Notes under the pieces: generated by a model | Seen by the model: only the letters and a program-made list of their open reading frames with translations | Databases searched by the model: none | What the model was told of the DNA's origin: nothing | Origin: JANWJE01 sp044326545 | GTDB taxonomy: Bacteria > Chlamydiota > Chlamydiia > Chlamydiales > Parachlamydiaceae | Direction: 5' to 3' | DNA: 64,000 nucleotides | NCBI GenBank assembly: GCA_044326545.1 | Contig: JBIRBM010000002.1 | Location: 62,001 to 126,000, forward strand | Made by a program: the position numbers and the translations under genes | Shown here: positions 35,357 to 44,512 of the stretch, one piece after another | Position numbering within the stretch: the stretch's first letter is position 1 | Layout: each line of letters begins with the position of its first letter

Positions 35357-36376
35357 ATGTTTAAAAAATCTATTTTTTTTTACTTTGCTTCCAATATATT
35401 CGTGAGTAGTCTCTTTCTTTTTATTTTTTATTCCAATTCTCAAAATACGCATCACTTCGAAGGCAATAAAATGACGATTGATTATCATGTCATTGTAGGC
35501 AAAAGAATGAATGGCGAAGAAAGAGGTCGTGTTGAGCAGATCATTGATACTACTTTTAAGAAAATTGATCAGATCTATAACAAATGGAATCCTGCGTCTG
35601 AAATTTCCCTCTTGAATAGATTAAAAGCCGGTGAAACTGTCAAACTCTCCAAAGAGCTTGAGCAGTTTTTTTATTTAACAGATTCAATTGTGGGCTTGAG
35701 TCAAGGTAAATTTGATCCTACAGTGGAGCCGCTTCAGCAGCTGTGGAAAAGCGCGTTAGAAAAAGGTGAGATTCCTCCCGATTGCGATGTTCAACGTTTA
35801 TTACCTGCCATTGGATGGAAAAATATTCATTTTAATGACGGGATGTTTTTTAAAGATCATGATGAAACACGTTTAGATCTTGGGGGGATTGCAAAGGGGT
35901 ATTGCGTAGATCTTTTAGTTGAGGGGCTGATTGAGGCTGGGTTTTATGATGTTTTTGTTGAGTGGGGGGGGGAAGTACGTGCAAATGGACAACATCCCGA
36001 TGATCGTCCTTGGCGGGTGATTTCAAGTTATCTAGAAAATAGCAATCCGGAGGATGTCCTTGTTGAGATTAATCTTGAAAATGAATCTGTTGCGACAAGC
36101 GGCGATTATATTCAAAATTGGACTGTCAACATCGAAGGGGAAGAGATGACGTTATATCACATCATAGATCCTGTGACGGCACAACCTTTAAGAGTGAAAA
36201 AGCGTGCTGTCAGCAGCGGGACGGTTATTGCGCCGACCTGCGTGATCGCTGATGCCTTCGCTACAATTGCCATGATGTATCCCACCCTTGAAGAGGCTAA
36301 TGAGTGGGCAAAAGAGATGAAAGAGCGCTATCCTGCCATTAAATTTCATCTCTTTGCCCGCGACAAGACTCTTTAG
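35357..36376 (+). CDS. apbE: FAD:protein FMN transferase
   Basis: A 339-residue ApbE-family enzyme that transfers FMN from FAD to a Thr of exported flavoproteins such as NqrB/NqrC. An uncleaved anchor or signal (residues about 5-22) precedes the domain. Typical motifs: WNPASEISLLN, VGLSQGKFDPTVEPL, LDLGGIAKGYCVD, VEWGGEVRANG and the metal site around HIIDPVTAQPL. The last motif has Ala-Gln where most have Gly, so close to normal. A GTG two codons earlier is possible; the ATG is used. It is convergent with oppF, with a weak 7-bp hairpin between them (36393-36417). No Nqr gene lies in the window, so the target is inferred. Confidence 0.93.
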   Translation: MFKKSIFFYFASNIFVSSLFLFIFYSNSQNTHHFEGNKMTIDYHVIVGKRMNGEERGRVEQIIDTTFKKIDQIYNKWNPASEISLLNRLKAGETVKLSKELEQFFYLTDSIVGLSQGKFDPTVEPLQQLWKSALEKGEIPPDCDVQRLLPAIGWKNIHFNDGMFFKDHDETRLDLGGIAKGYCVDLLVEGLIEAGFYDVFVEWGGEVRANGQHPDDRPWRVISSYLENSNPEDVLVEINLENESVATSGDYIQNWTVNIEGEEMTLYHIIDPVTAQPLRVKKRAVSSGTVIAPTCVIADAFATIAMMYPTLEEANEWAKEMKERYPAIKFHLFARDKTL

Positions 36377-36409
36377 GATCATCACGAAAACCCACGTTAA
36401 TGCTCGGTT

Positions 36410-37369
36410 CTAACGTGAAGGATAAAGATGGCACGCAACAAAGTGTCCGGGTTTCGCTTCCTTCCATTCCGGTTCTATTTTTTTGCAAATCGGTGAAGCA
36501 AATGGACACCGATTTGAATAGGAGCACCCCTGCGAAAGCTTCATCGCACTTGAGGTCTCTTGGTTGATTAAACCATCAGCCCTCTTTGGTTGCTGCAAAG
36601 GATCGGGAAGTAAAACGGACGCAGCAAGTGCTTGGGAATAAGGGTGCAGAGGGTCTTTGTAAACATCGTGACTTTTTCCCATTTCCATCATTTGTCCACG
36701 ATACATAATCAGCAAACGATCGGTTAAATAGTTTAAAATGGACAGATCATGGGAAATCATGAGATAAGAGAGCTGCCGCTCCCTTTGGAGCTTCAGTAAA
36801 AGATTGATGATTTGTCCTTGAACTGACGCATCTAAAGCGGAAAAAGGTTCATCACAGATTAAAAGACGAGGTTCTAAAGCTAATGCTCTGGCGATGGCAA
36901 TCCGTTGTTTTTGCCCCCCGCTCAATTCTTGCGGCATGCGGGATAGAAAATCTTCTGAAAGGCCCACTTGAGAAAGCAAATGATGGACGCGCTCAGTTCG
37001 TTCCTCTCCTTTTGCCAAGCGATGAATGATGAAAGGCTCTTCAAGTGTTTGTCTGATGTTCATACGAGGATTGAGCGATGCTGCGGGATTCTGAAAAATC
37101 ATTTGAATATTGCGCAAAAACGTTGTTGATCGGTCAGCAATTAGGGGGCCCAGATTTTTTTCTTCGAAGAGAATCGATCCCTTTGTTGGGCAGATCAGTC
37201 CCATGATGATCTTGGCAAGTGTCGATTTTCCGCATCCGCTCTCTCCCCCAATTCCTAACATTTCTCCTGATTTTAAAGAAAACGACACATTCTCAACCGC
37301 AGACAACAGACCTCCTTTTATCTGAAATTGTTTCGATATTTGACGCACATTGAGTAAAGGGGAGGTCAT
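36410..37369 (-). CDS. oppF: peptide ABC transporter ATP-binding protein OppF
   Basis: The second ATPase of an oligopeptide importer, 319 residues from the ATG at 37369, which overlaps the oppD stop in ATGA. Walker A GGESGCGKST, signature LSGGQKQRIAIARALALEPRLL and Walker B CDEPFSALD are present. The C-terminal Cys-rich oligopeptide-transport domain (GCSYSNRCPFASPICKK) ends it; in Opp/Dpp ATPases these cysteines can bind an Fe-S cluster. It is the last gene of an oppABCDF operon. Confidence 0.95.
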   Translation of the reverse strand: MTSPLLNVRQISKQFQIKGGLLSAVENVSFSLKSGEMLGIGGESGCGKSTLAKIIMGLICPTKGSILFEEKNLGPLIADRSTTFLRNIQMIFQNPAASLNPRMNIRQTLEEPFIIHRLAKGEERTERVHHLLSQVGLSEDFLSRMPQELSGGQKQRIAIARALALEPRLLICDEPFSALDASVQGQIINLLLKLQRERQLSYLMISHDLSILNYLTDRLLIMYRGQMMEMGKSHDVYKDPLHPYSQALAASVLLPDPLQQPKRADGLINQETSSAMKLSQGCSYSNRCPFASPICKKIEPEWKEAKPGHFVACHLYPSR

Positions 37370-38361
37370 GGGGATCCTTTTGAAGAAGCCTGTTGACGAT
37401 TTGCTGCAGGAAGCCAGCATAAGACGCTTCCGTTTGAAGAAGGGATGTTGGGAGGATGTTTCCTTGCGCAAATTTTCATTGCGAATGGGCAGCGCGGGGC
37501 AAAGAAGCAGCCTTGGTGATTGTGATGTATCTGAGGGGCAGATCCCTCTAACGAGATAAGAGGCCGGTGATGTGAGTCCATCATCGCACGGCGTGATGCG
37601 AGCAGCGCTTGGGTAAAGGGGTGTTGAGGGGATTGAAAAATTTGATGAACAGATCCAGACTCAATCAGTTGACCTGCATACATGACCATGACGCGCTGAC
37701 ATAGGCGCGCGATGACCCCTAAATCATGGGTAATCATCAGCAGACTCATCTGTTCTTCTTTTTGCAGATGCTCCAACAGATGGAGAATTTGCAATTGAGT
37801 GGTAGGATCCAGGGCTGTTGTTGGTTCATCTGCAATCAATAAAGAGGGGCGGCACATTAAGGCCATTGCAATCAGAATGCGCTGTTTCATTCCGCCGCTG
37901 ATTTCGTGAGGATATTGTCCCATTCGGGCGGATGGATCGCCAATGCCGACTCGATGGAGCCATTCAATTGCCTTTTGATCACCCTCTTGCTTTGAGATGC
38001 CTGTGTGATAGTACAGTCCTTCCATCAGTTGTTTGCCTATTGGAAGCAATGGGTTAAGAGCGAGTGCCGGATCTTGCAAAATTAAGCTCAGGCGTGTCCC
38101 TCTTAAATGAGATAATTTTTTGGGAGACAGCGTAAGGAGATGTTGATTTTCAAATTCAATGTGACCTTTTACATGATGATTGGAAGGCAAAAGCCCTAAA
38201 ATCGAGGCAGCCGTTAAGCTTTTACCCGACCCAGATTCTCCTACAAGCCCAACGATCTCGCCCGGATAAATTTCAAATGAAATGCCACGGAGGAGTTGGC
38301 GTGTGCAAGATCCTTGAGTTAACGACAAGTGCAAATTTTCGATTTTAAGCAATGGTTTCAT
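37366..38361 (-). CDS. oppD: peptide ABC transporter ATP-binding protein OppD
   Basis: A 331-residue ATPase. The ATG at 38361 has GGAGGG 7 nt upstream; an in-frame start at 38382 lacks a leader. Walker A GESGSGKSLTAAS, signature SGGMKQRILIAMAL, Walker B IADEPTTALD and the C-terminal CFFAPRCPFAMKICARK region of Opp-type ATPases are visible. It begins inside the last codons of oppC (17-nt overlap). With OppF it powers peptide import through OppB and OppC. Confidence 0.95.
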   Translation of the reverse strand: MKPLLKIENLHLSLTQGSCTRQLLRGISFEIYPGEIVGLVGESGSGKSLTAASILGLLPSNHHVKGHIEFENQHLLTLSPKKLSHLRGTRLSLILQDPALALNPLLPIGKQLMEGLYYHTGISKQEGDQKAIEWLHRVGIGDPSARMGQYPHEISGGMKQRILIAMALMCRPSLLIADEPTTALDPTTQLQILHLLEHLQKEEQMSLLMITHDLGVIARLCQRVMVMYAGQLIESGSVHQIFQSPQHPFTQALLASRRAMMDSHHRPLISLEGSAPQIHHNHQGCFFAPRCPFAMKICARKHPPNIPSSNGSVLCWLPAANRQQASSKGSP

Positions 38362-39268
38362 GCTGATGCCCTCCTTCGTCAAGGATCTCTTTTAGCGCTT
38401 CGCCAATCAGATGAAAAGAAAGGAGGATGAGCGAAATAAAACAAGCAGGAAAGAAAAAACGCCAGGGATAAAATTCTAAGGCTGTCAGCCCTTCATTTGC
38501 CATTGTTCCCAAACTTGCTTGAGGAGCTTGAATACCCAGTCCTAGAAAACTCAAAAAGGCTTCTGAAAACATTGCCGAAGGAACTGTCAATGTCAGCGTC
38601 ACCAGAATCGGGCCTAACGCGTTGGGTAATAAATGAATGAAGAGGAGGCGAAGCGCACTTGCCCCCATCGTTTTTGCGGCGATGACATAATCCATTTCTT
38701 TTAACATTAAAATTTGTCCCCGAACGATACGAGCCATTGTGATCCATCCCGTGAGGGTAATGGCGATGAGAAGAGAAAAAATTCCCGATCCGAGGACAAC
38801 AGAGAGAAGGATCACGATGAGTAAATAAGGCAGCGAGTAGAGGATATCGGCCAGTCGCATCAGAATGTCATCAAGGCGTCCTCCTAATAATCCCGATACT
38901 CCTCCCCAAAAACAGCCGACAGCTAAATCAATCAGAGCTGCCACAACTCCCACAAAAAGAGAAATTCGTCCGCCGTAGCAGATCCTTGTAAAAATATCTC
39001 TCCCTAAATCATCTGTTCCAAACCAAAATTCAAAAGAGGGGGGGTGGTTTTTACCCGCTAAATGTAGAGCATCATATTCGTATCCGCTTAACCAGGGTCC
39101 CATCAGAAGGAAAAATAAAATCGGGAGGAGGAGAGCAACGCCCGCTCTTGCCAAAGAATGGCGGTAAAGCCGATGCCAAAGGCCGGTTTTAAAAAAAAGA
39201 GGAGGAGGTAGAAAATGTTGAGAAGAAAAATTTAGAGGGTGCCAGTCGTCCTCCTGGTAGGGGTTCAT
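38345..39268 (-). CDS. oppC: peptide ABC transporter permease OppC
   Basis: A 307-residue permease with an N-terminal hydrophilic stretch (ED-rich, residues 1-30), a first membrane segment (about 40-60) and five more. The binding-protein-dependent transport motif is seen near MGASALRLLFIHLLPNAL (about 200). FGTDDLGRDIFTRICYG is typical of the OppC/DppC group. A GGAGG leader and an ATGA overlap with oppB couple the two genes. Confidence 0.94.
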   Translation of the reverse strand: MNPYQEDDWHPLNFSSQHFLPPPLFFKTGLWHRLYRHSLARAGVALLLPILFFLLMGPWLSGYEYDALHLAGKNHPPSFEFWFGTDDLGRDIFTRICYGGRISLFVGVVAALIDLAVGCFWGGVSGLLGGRLDDILMRLADILYSLPYLLIVILLSVVLGSGIFSLLIAITLTGWITMARIVRGQILMLKEMDYVIAAKTMGASALRLLFIHLLPNALGPILVTLTLTVPSAMFSEAFLSFLGLGIQAPQASLGTMANEGLTALEFYPWRFFFPACFISLILLSFHLIGEALKEILDEGGHQHETIA

Positions 39269-40194
39269 TTTTCAGCCCCTCCTAATCGGATGCGAGGATC
39301 GCAATATCCATAGAGCAAATCGACGAAAAACACGATACTCAAAAGAATGACACTATAAAACAGCGTGAGTCCCATGATTAAAGAATAATCACGGTTAGCG
39401 ACGCTATGAACAAACCACTGGCCAAGACCCGGAATGCTAAAAATTTTTTCGATTACAAAGCTTCCAACTAAAATATTGGCTAAAAGAGGGCCAACGTAGC
39501 TTAACAGAGGTAATAAAGTATTGGGCAAAGCATGATGCCATAGCCGGTATCCACAGGGAAGTCCTTTAGCGCGGGCAAGTTTGATATAATCTTCCTGAAA
39601 GACCTCTAAGAGCCTATTTCTTGTTAATTTAGCGATAAATGCGGTTGGAGCTGCCGCTAGGGAAATCGAGGGGAGGATCGTTTGAGCAAAACAGCCCCAG
39701 CGTGCAAGGGGAAAAATGGGGAAATAAATCGCCAAACTATATTGCAAAAGTGTTGCTAAGATAAAACTAGGAATGGCGAGTCCGGCTGTTGTGATGAGGA
39801 AAATCGAGCGGTCTTGCCAACGATGAGCTTTAAGTGCTGAGAGTATTCCAAGAGAAATCCCCAAAAAAAGGGCTGCGCAAAATGCCTGGAGTCCCAGTTG
39901 CGCTGAAACAGGAAACCCTTCTTGTATAAAGCTTATGACGGTGCGGCCTGGATATTTAAAAGAATGGCCTAAATGACCTTGAATGATATCACTCAGATAG
40001 TCGACGTATTGTACGAAGAGAGGGCGATGCAATCCATAGTGTTCATGCAAAGAGGCGATCATATCATGGCGCAAGACTTGCTCCTGACTGAAAGGGTCGC
40101 CTGGGATAAGTTTCATTAAAAAAAAAGTGAGGCTGACAATAATAAAGAGAGAGGAAACGAAGCTGATGGTTTTTCTTGCTAAATAAAAGAGCAT
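39265..40194 (-). CDS. oppB: peptide ABC transporter permease OppB
   Basis: A permease of about 309 residues with six membrane segments and the EAA-type loop ARAKGLPCGYRLWHHALPNTL near residue 190-210. KLIPGDPFSQEQ after the first segment is typical of OppB/DppB. The start is uncertain: an ATG at 40194 lies just past the oppA stop, and a TTG at 40227 would overlap oppA; neither has a clear leader. I used the ATG. Confidence 0.93.
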   Translation of the reverse strand: MLFYLARKTISFVSSLFIIVSLTFFLMKLIPGDPFSQEQVLRHDMIASLHEHYGLHRPLFVQYVDYLSDIIQGHLGHSFKYPGRTVISFIQEGFPVSAQLGLQAFCAALFLGISLGILSALKAHRWQDRSIFLITTAGLAIPSFILATLLQYSLAIYFPIFPLARWGCFAQTILPSISLAAAPTAFIAKLTRNRLLEVFQEDYIKLARAKGLPCGYRLWHHALPNTLLPLLSYVGPLLANILVGSFVIEKIFSIPGLGQWFVHSVANRDYSLIMGLTLFYSVILLSIVFFVDLLYGYCDPRIRLGGAEK

Positions 40195-40208
40195 ATAACC
40201 GATTGATC

Positions 40209-41828
40209 TTATTTTTGATGATCCCAATACGCATATTTGAAATCTAAATACCCTAGCTGAGAGATATTGACTCCTTTGATGGCAGGATGTTTCATATAAT
40301 TATAAGAGGAATAAAATAACGGGATGATTGGCATTTCATTTATGATGAGAGTCTCTGCCTGTTGTAAAAGGGGGTGTCGCTTTTCTTGATCATCACTCTT
40401 TGCTGAAGCGTCTAACAGAGCAATGTATGTAGGATTTTCCCATTCTGTATGATTTATCCCATTATCTTTAAACTTAAAAACGTCTAAAAACGAAATCGGA
40501 TCGTCAAAATCGGCAAACCAAGAGCCAATTCCAATTTGGTAATCTCCCTGTTTTAATTGATCGTAATAGACTTTTTTTTCATTGTTTTTTAACTGAACAT
40601 TTATTCCTAAAGCCATTTTCCATTGCTGTTGGGCCACTTGAGCGATTTTATGGGAGCGTTCATCTGTTCCATATTGGATGGAGATCGGCGGAAGAGTCTG
40701 TAGGGTGACAGAGTGCTCTTCCATTACCTCTTGAAAAAGGCGACGGGCAAGGGCAATATCATGATCTTTAAAATGATGTTGTAGCTCCATGAAAGGATAA
40801 GGGATGAGACCCAAAGCAGGCTCTTGATTGCCTTGGAGAACATGTTCTACAAGTTCAGCCCTGTTGAGCGCTAAAGCAAATGCTCGGCGCATTTTAACAT
40901 GATTGAATGGGAAAGAGCCGGTGTTGAGGCGCATGAAGTAGACGCCAGCTCCGGGGGAAACGTCTAATGTCCCCTTTTTTTTCAATGATGACAAGGCATC
41001 AACCGATAAGGTGGAAAGAGGAGATCCTGTCCAATCCAATTCTCCTTGCAGAAATAATTGCAAGGCTGTTGGATTGTCCAGGACAATCAGTTGGATGCGA
41101 TCTAGATGGACATTTTTCCGATCCCAATAATGGGAATTGGGCAAAGCTGTCAGTGCGTTGTGATGATCCCATTTTTCCAAATGAAAGGGACCGTTTGTGA
41201 TGATGTCACACTCAGCAAGTGGTTTGTTCGCTGGTGATTGTTGGGATAAACTTTTGTGGACCGGATAGAAAAAATGAGTGGCTGTCATCTTAAGAAAATA
41301 AGGAATGGGATGCTCGAGTTCAACAACTAACGTGGTGTCATCAGTTGCGTGAACGCCGATTTGGCTCTTAGGAGCACTTCCTTCCTTGGCCGCTTGCGCT
41401 CCTTTGATGACATAAAGTTGATAAGCATTAGGGCTTGGAAATTGAGGATCAAGTAAGCTTTTCCACGTGTTTTCAAAGTCGTAGGCCGTGACAGGATCTG
41501 CGTTTGACCAAGCACTTGGACGGAGGTGAAACGTATAGGTTTTTTTGTCGGGAGAAATCACAATGGATTGTGCTAAAGCCTCAGTGACCTCCCCATTTTC
41601 TTGAGAGCGCATAAGACCTTCATATAGCATGTGCATGACAGTCACTGTTGATAAATCCCGGCTCAGTCGAGGGTCTAGCGTTTCAGGGTCTGTTTCTGTG
41701 CTGATGCGAAAGGGGGTGCCGTTTTGATGTTTCATCTCTTCAGTTTTTTTGCAGCCGTTAGCAAAAAGAAGGAGACAAATCAAGAGGGATAATGTAAGCA
41801 TCTGAGATTTCAATCGGGTTGTCTCCAT
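40209..41828 (-). CDS. oppA: oligopeptide-binding lipoprotein OppA
   Basis: A 539-residue family 5 solute-binding protein, first gene of oppABCDF. The signal peptide carries a lipobox LFANGC (Cys at about 26), so it is anchored to the outer face of the inner membrane. Family wording: PETLDPRLSRDLSTVTVMHMLYEGL, YTFHLRPSAWSNADPVTAYDFE and KMRRAFALALNRAELVEHVL. The transporter would supply peptides from the host vacuole. Upstream of it is a long spacer (41829-42289) in which I recognise no repeats or genes. Confidence 0.94.
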   Translation of the reverse strand: METTRLKSQMLTLSLLICLLLFANGCKKTEEMKHQNGTPFRISTETDPETLDPRLSRDLSTVTVMHMLYEGLMRSQENGEVTEALAQSIVISPDKKTYTFHLRPSAWSNADPVTAYDFENTWKSLLDPQFPSPNAYQLYVIKGAQAAKEGSAPKSQIGVHATDDTTLVVELEHPIPYFLKMTATHFFYPVHKSLSQQSPANKPLAECDIITNGPFHLEKWDHHNALTALPNSHYWDRKNVHLDRIQLIVLDNPTALQLFLQGELDWTGSPLSTLSVDALSSLKKKGTLDVSPGAGVYFMRLNTGSFPFNHVKMRRAFALALNRAELVEHVLQGNQEPALGLIPYPFMELQHHFKDHDIALARRLFQEVMEEHSVTLQTLPPISIQYGTDERSHKIAQVAQQQWKMALGINVQLKNNEKKVYYDQLKQGDYQIGIGSWFADFDDPISFLDVFKFKDNGINHTEWENPTYIALLDASAKSDDQEKRHPLLQQAETLIINEMPIIPLFYSSYNYMKHPAIKGVNISQLGYLDFKYAYWDHQK

Positions 41829-42289
41829 TGTAAAATAACGTCTGGGGAGTGCTGTCTGAAAAAATAGAGATTTTGGATCATTCGATTTATTTGAAAAAAT
41901 TGAGGATTTTTGCGCTCATTGATCGCTTAATTTTCCCAATCACATAGAGTCATCGAATAGCTCTAATAATAAAGCTCTCGATTTTAGGTGATTAGAGGAT
42001 AAAAATAAAGGGAAATAAAGCCTGGATTTCGACGTTGTGAGCTCATTTTTTTGCCTTTCCTTTTTTAAAAGGATGCAGATGATTAAATTTTAGATTGACA
42101 AGTGGAAATTCGTTTACAAAACAGGTTGTTTGGAGCCGACCTTTTATGACTTTTGGGTAAAGATGAGAGGGGATATCCCTCAGATTTTTATCGTTGAAAT
42201 GTTCGGTATTTTAAATCTTTTCCAAAGATTATTTTAAAACTTGATGAATTAATTTAAGTTTTATAGAATCTCTTATAAAGGGTTCAATT
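41829..42289. other. divergent spacer between oppA and an orphan gene
   Basis: 460 bp, AT rich, with no ORF or palindrome that I can support. It must contain promoters for oppA (-) and the 42290 gene (+). Confidence 0.5.
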
Positions 42290-43066
42290 ATGCAATTACA
42301 ATCGTTTAATAATTGGCGAAAAAATCACGTTTGTATAGAACATCACATTTTTTATCCGGAAGGGAAAAATTTTCGCTGGGGCAGATTCAAGGGAAGTTGG
42401 ACAGAAAAGACACAATCGGGACATTCTCTCTTTCACCGATGTGCTTTTGGATTGGATTTTCAAACCGGCGATCTTTACGTTGACTGCAGCGCAACCAAAA
42501 TATGGACAAAATGCATTGGATTATCTTTGGTGTGTCCGATCAATGGATTAATTAAGACCGGCTATCACCTATTCCTTCCGTTATTGCTTGGTATTAAAAC
42601 CGCTCAAAAAATAAATAAAAATTGGAAAGTCAATGGATTAACGATTACACCGTTTGTCGTCGATGAAATCAAACATCACATCATTGACATTTTCCGAACT
42701 GCAATTTATACAACAGCAATCACGATTGTATCCGTTGCAGCAGTCATTATTGGTCCGTTAGCTCCTCGCAAGCTTTATGAATGGCGTCATGTGATTGGGC
42801 AGCTAGAAAAAAGCTTAAATCGGGGGGAGCACACTATTTGGACCGTCGCTCGCTGTTTTCAACCAATTGGAAATTTGATGGAGATTGATCGATTATCTGA
42901 CGATTACTTAGACTCTGAATACGACAACGATCCGATGTTGCATGGCAGCAATAATTTAACGCGCAAATATGTGAGATTTAGACGGCACAACCGCAATCCT
43001 TTCAATGATTGCTGCCGGTTATTTCCTAAAAATCAAGCCTATCTTAGCCCAGCCTATCCTATTTGA
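42290..43066 (+). CDS. orphan protein with two hydrophobic segments
   Basis: A 258-residue protein with AAGGG 8 nt before its ATG. Residues 1-70 are soluble, aromatic and His/Cys-containing. Two hydrophobic stretches of about 27 residues (75-101 and 132-158) are separated by 30 residues; the C-terminal 100 residues are hydrophilic, with an acidic part (200-214) and then an Arg-rich part (224-240). The bilobed pattern is reminiscent of inclusion-membrane (Inc) proteins, although in classic Incs the two segments are closer and the loop shorter. No family is recognised. It is alone between divergent oppA and the convergent AI-2E-type permease gene. Confidence 0.55.
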   Translation: MQLQSFNNWRKNHVCIEHHIFYPEGKNFRWGRFKGSWTEKTQSGHSLFHRCAFGLDFQTGDLYVDCSATKIWTKCIGLSLVCPINGLIKTGYHLFLPLLLGIKTAQKINKNWKVNGLTITPFVVDEIKHHIIDIFRTAIYTTAITIVSVAAVIIGPLAPRKLYEWRHVIGQLEKSLNRGEHTIWTVARCFQPIGNLMEIDRLSDDYLDSEYDNDPMLHGSNNLTRKYVRFRRHNRNPFNDCCRLFPKNQAYLSPAYPI

Positions 43067-43095
43067 AACCGGTTTCAAAATTGGCTATTTCGAAC

Positions 43096-44223
43096 TCATT
43101 GTTTAGAACAAAGAGAATACCAATGATAAATCTTATAGCAACTGCCAATCAGAACCTTTGCAAGTGCATAAAGAGGGGTGATTAAAAATAACCCTGCAAG
43201 TCCGTAAAGAGATCCTGCGACCAATAACAGTAAAATAATCGTCAAGGGATGAATATTCAGCCGTTGCCCTATGATTTGAGGAGAGATAAAATTCGATTCT
43301 GTTTGTTGAATAATGGCAAAGACAATAATGACTTTAATCACCATCCATGAACTGGTTGAAACTGCGACGAGAAGGGCCGGGGTGATTGCTAAAAAAGGGC
43401 CGATAAAAGGAATCGCCATAAATATCATCGCAAGCATTGAAAGAATCAAGGCATAATTGAGGTCAATAATCAGATACCCAATAAATAACATAGCCCCCAT
43501 GATGGAAGAGACGAGTACAAGACCTGTAATGTAACTGGATAAGGTTTCGTCGATATTGATTAAAATTTTCCGAATTTCCATTCTATAGTTTTCTGGAACT
43601 CGATCCATTCCTTTGGAAACAAAATTCTGGTCGTCTTTGAGGAAATAAAACACAATCAGAGGGATAACAGCTAAAATTGTGGCCAATCGTGTGAGAAAGC
43701 TAAAAAACTCAATTAAATTTTTACTCAAAGAACTGGTCATTTGCTGCGCATAATTTAAGACCCTTTGTTTAATCTCGTCATCGAAATGTAATTTAATATA
43801 GTTTAAAAAAACGATTTCCGAACTGGTTGAAAGTTTTTCCCATGTTTGAACGGAAATATTTGCGACGGCTGAAATTTGTTTTGTTAGAATAGGGGCAATG
43901 TAGGCAATAAAAATGACAAAAACAACAACAAGAGTCAGATAGATGCCCAAAATTGTGGCTAATCGAGGGATTTTCAATGTCTCAAAAAAATAGACAATCG
44001 GACGCAATAGATAGTAGAATAATAGAGAAATCACAATAGGGGTAAATAAGATTGAGACAAAATCTAAAAACGGTTCTATGAAAACCGAGACGTGATAAAA
44101 AACTAAAATAATGAGCAAAGTCAGTAAAACGCCAAACGCATATTGAAAAAATGGATGCAAATACCAAGCGACGGCTTGCTCATTAACGGGATTGCCCCGT
44201 TTTAGTTGATCAACTTCCATCAT
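43096..44223 (-). CDS. AI-2E family transporter (PerM/YdiK-like permease)
   Basis: A 375-residue membrane protein with eight or so hydrophobic segments: two or three at the N-terminus (about residues 28-105), a large soluble loop (about 110-205), then a cluster of five (205-365). The family motif near QTESNFISPQIIGQRLNIHP (about 305-325) and LLVAGSLYGLAGLFLITPL are plain. Members export or import a variety of substrates (AI-2, ions); the name says little about function. A GAGGG leader overlaps with two adjacent ATGs. It is divergent from the GDH gene across 290 bp with no repeats. Confidence 0.88.
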   Translation of the reverse strand: MMEVDQLKRGNPVNEQAVAWYLHPFFQYAFGVLLTLLIILVFYHVSVFIEPFLDFVSILFTPIVISLLFYYLLRPIVYFFETLKIPRLATILGIYLTLVVVFVIFIAYIAPILTKQISAVANISVQTWEKLSTSSEIVFLNYIKLHFDDEIKQRVLNYAQQMTSSLSKNLIEFFSFLTRLATILAVIPLIVFYFLKDDQNFVSKGMDRVPENYRMEIRKILINIDETLSSYITGLVLVSSIMGAMLFIGYLIIDLNYALILSMLAMIFMAIPFIGPFLAITPALLVAVSTSSWMVIKVIIVFAIIQQTESNFISPQIIGQRLNIHPLTIILLLLVAGSLYGLAGLFLITPLYALAKVLIGSCYKIYHWYSLCSKQ

Positions 44224-44512
44224 CCCTCTTAAACCCTCTTTCGCTTCATGAGATGAGGTTCTAAATCATTGCAAAAAATAAATCAATCAAGTTTTATTCG
44301 ATTCACAGCTCTTTGATTGTCATCCAATGCAAAGAAAAAGACTTTGGGTCATTTCAAGACATTCTGTCGAGAAGGCATTGTTTTTTTTTAGCACATTCGC
44401 GATATTGAAAACGGGGCTATTTTGATGATTTTCCCCAACTTTGTCCCGGGCAATAATGGCCGGATAGAGCCGTTCGCCACCAGGCAAGTGCTTAACTCAC
44501 CTAAGGAACATC

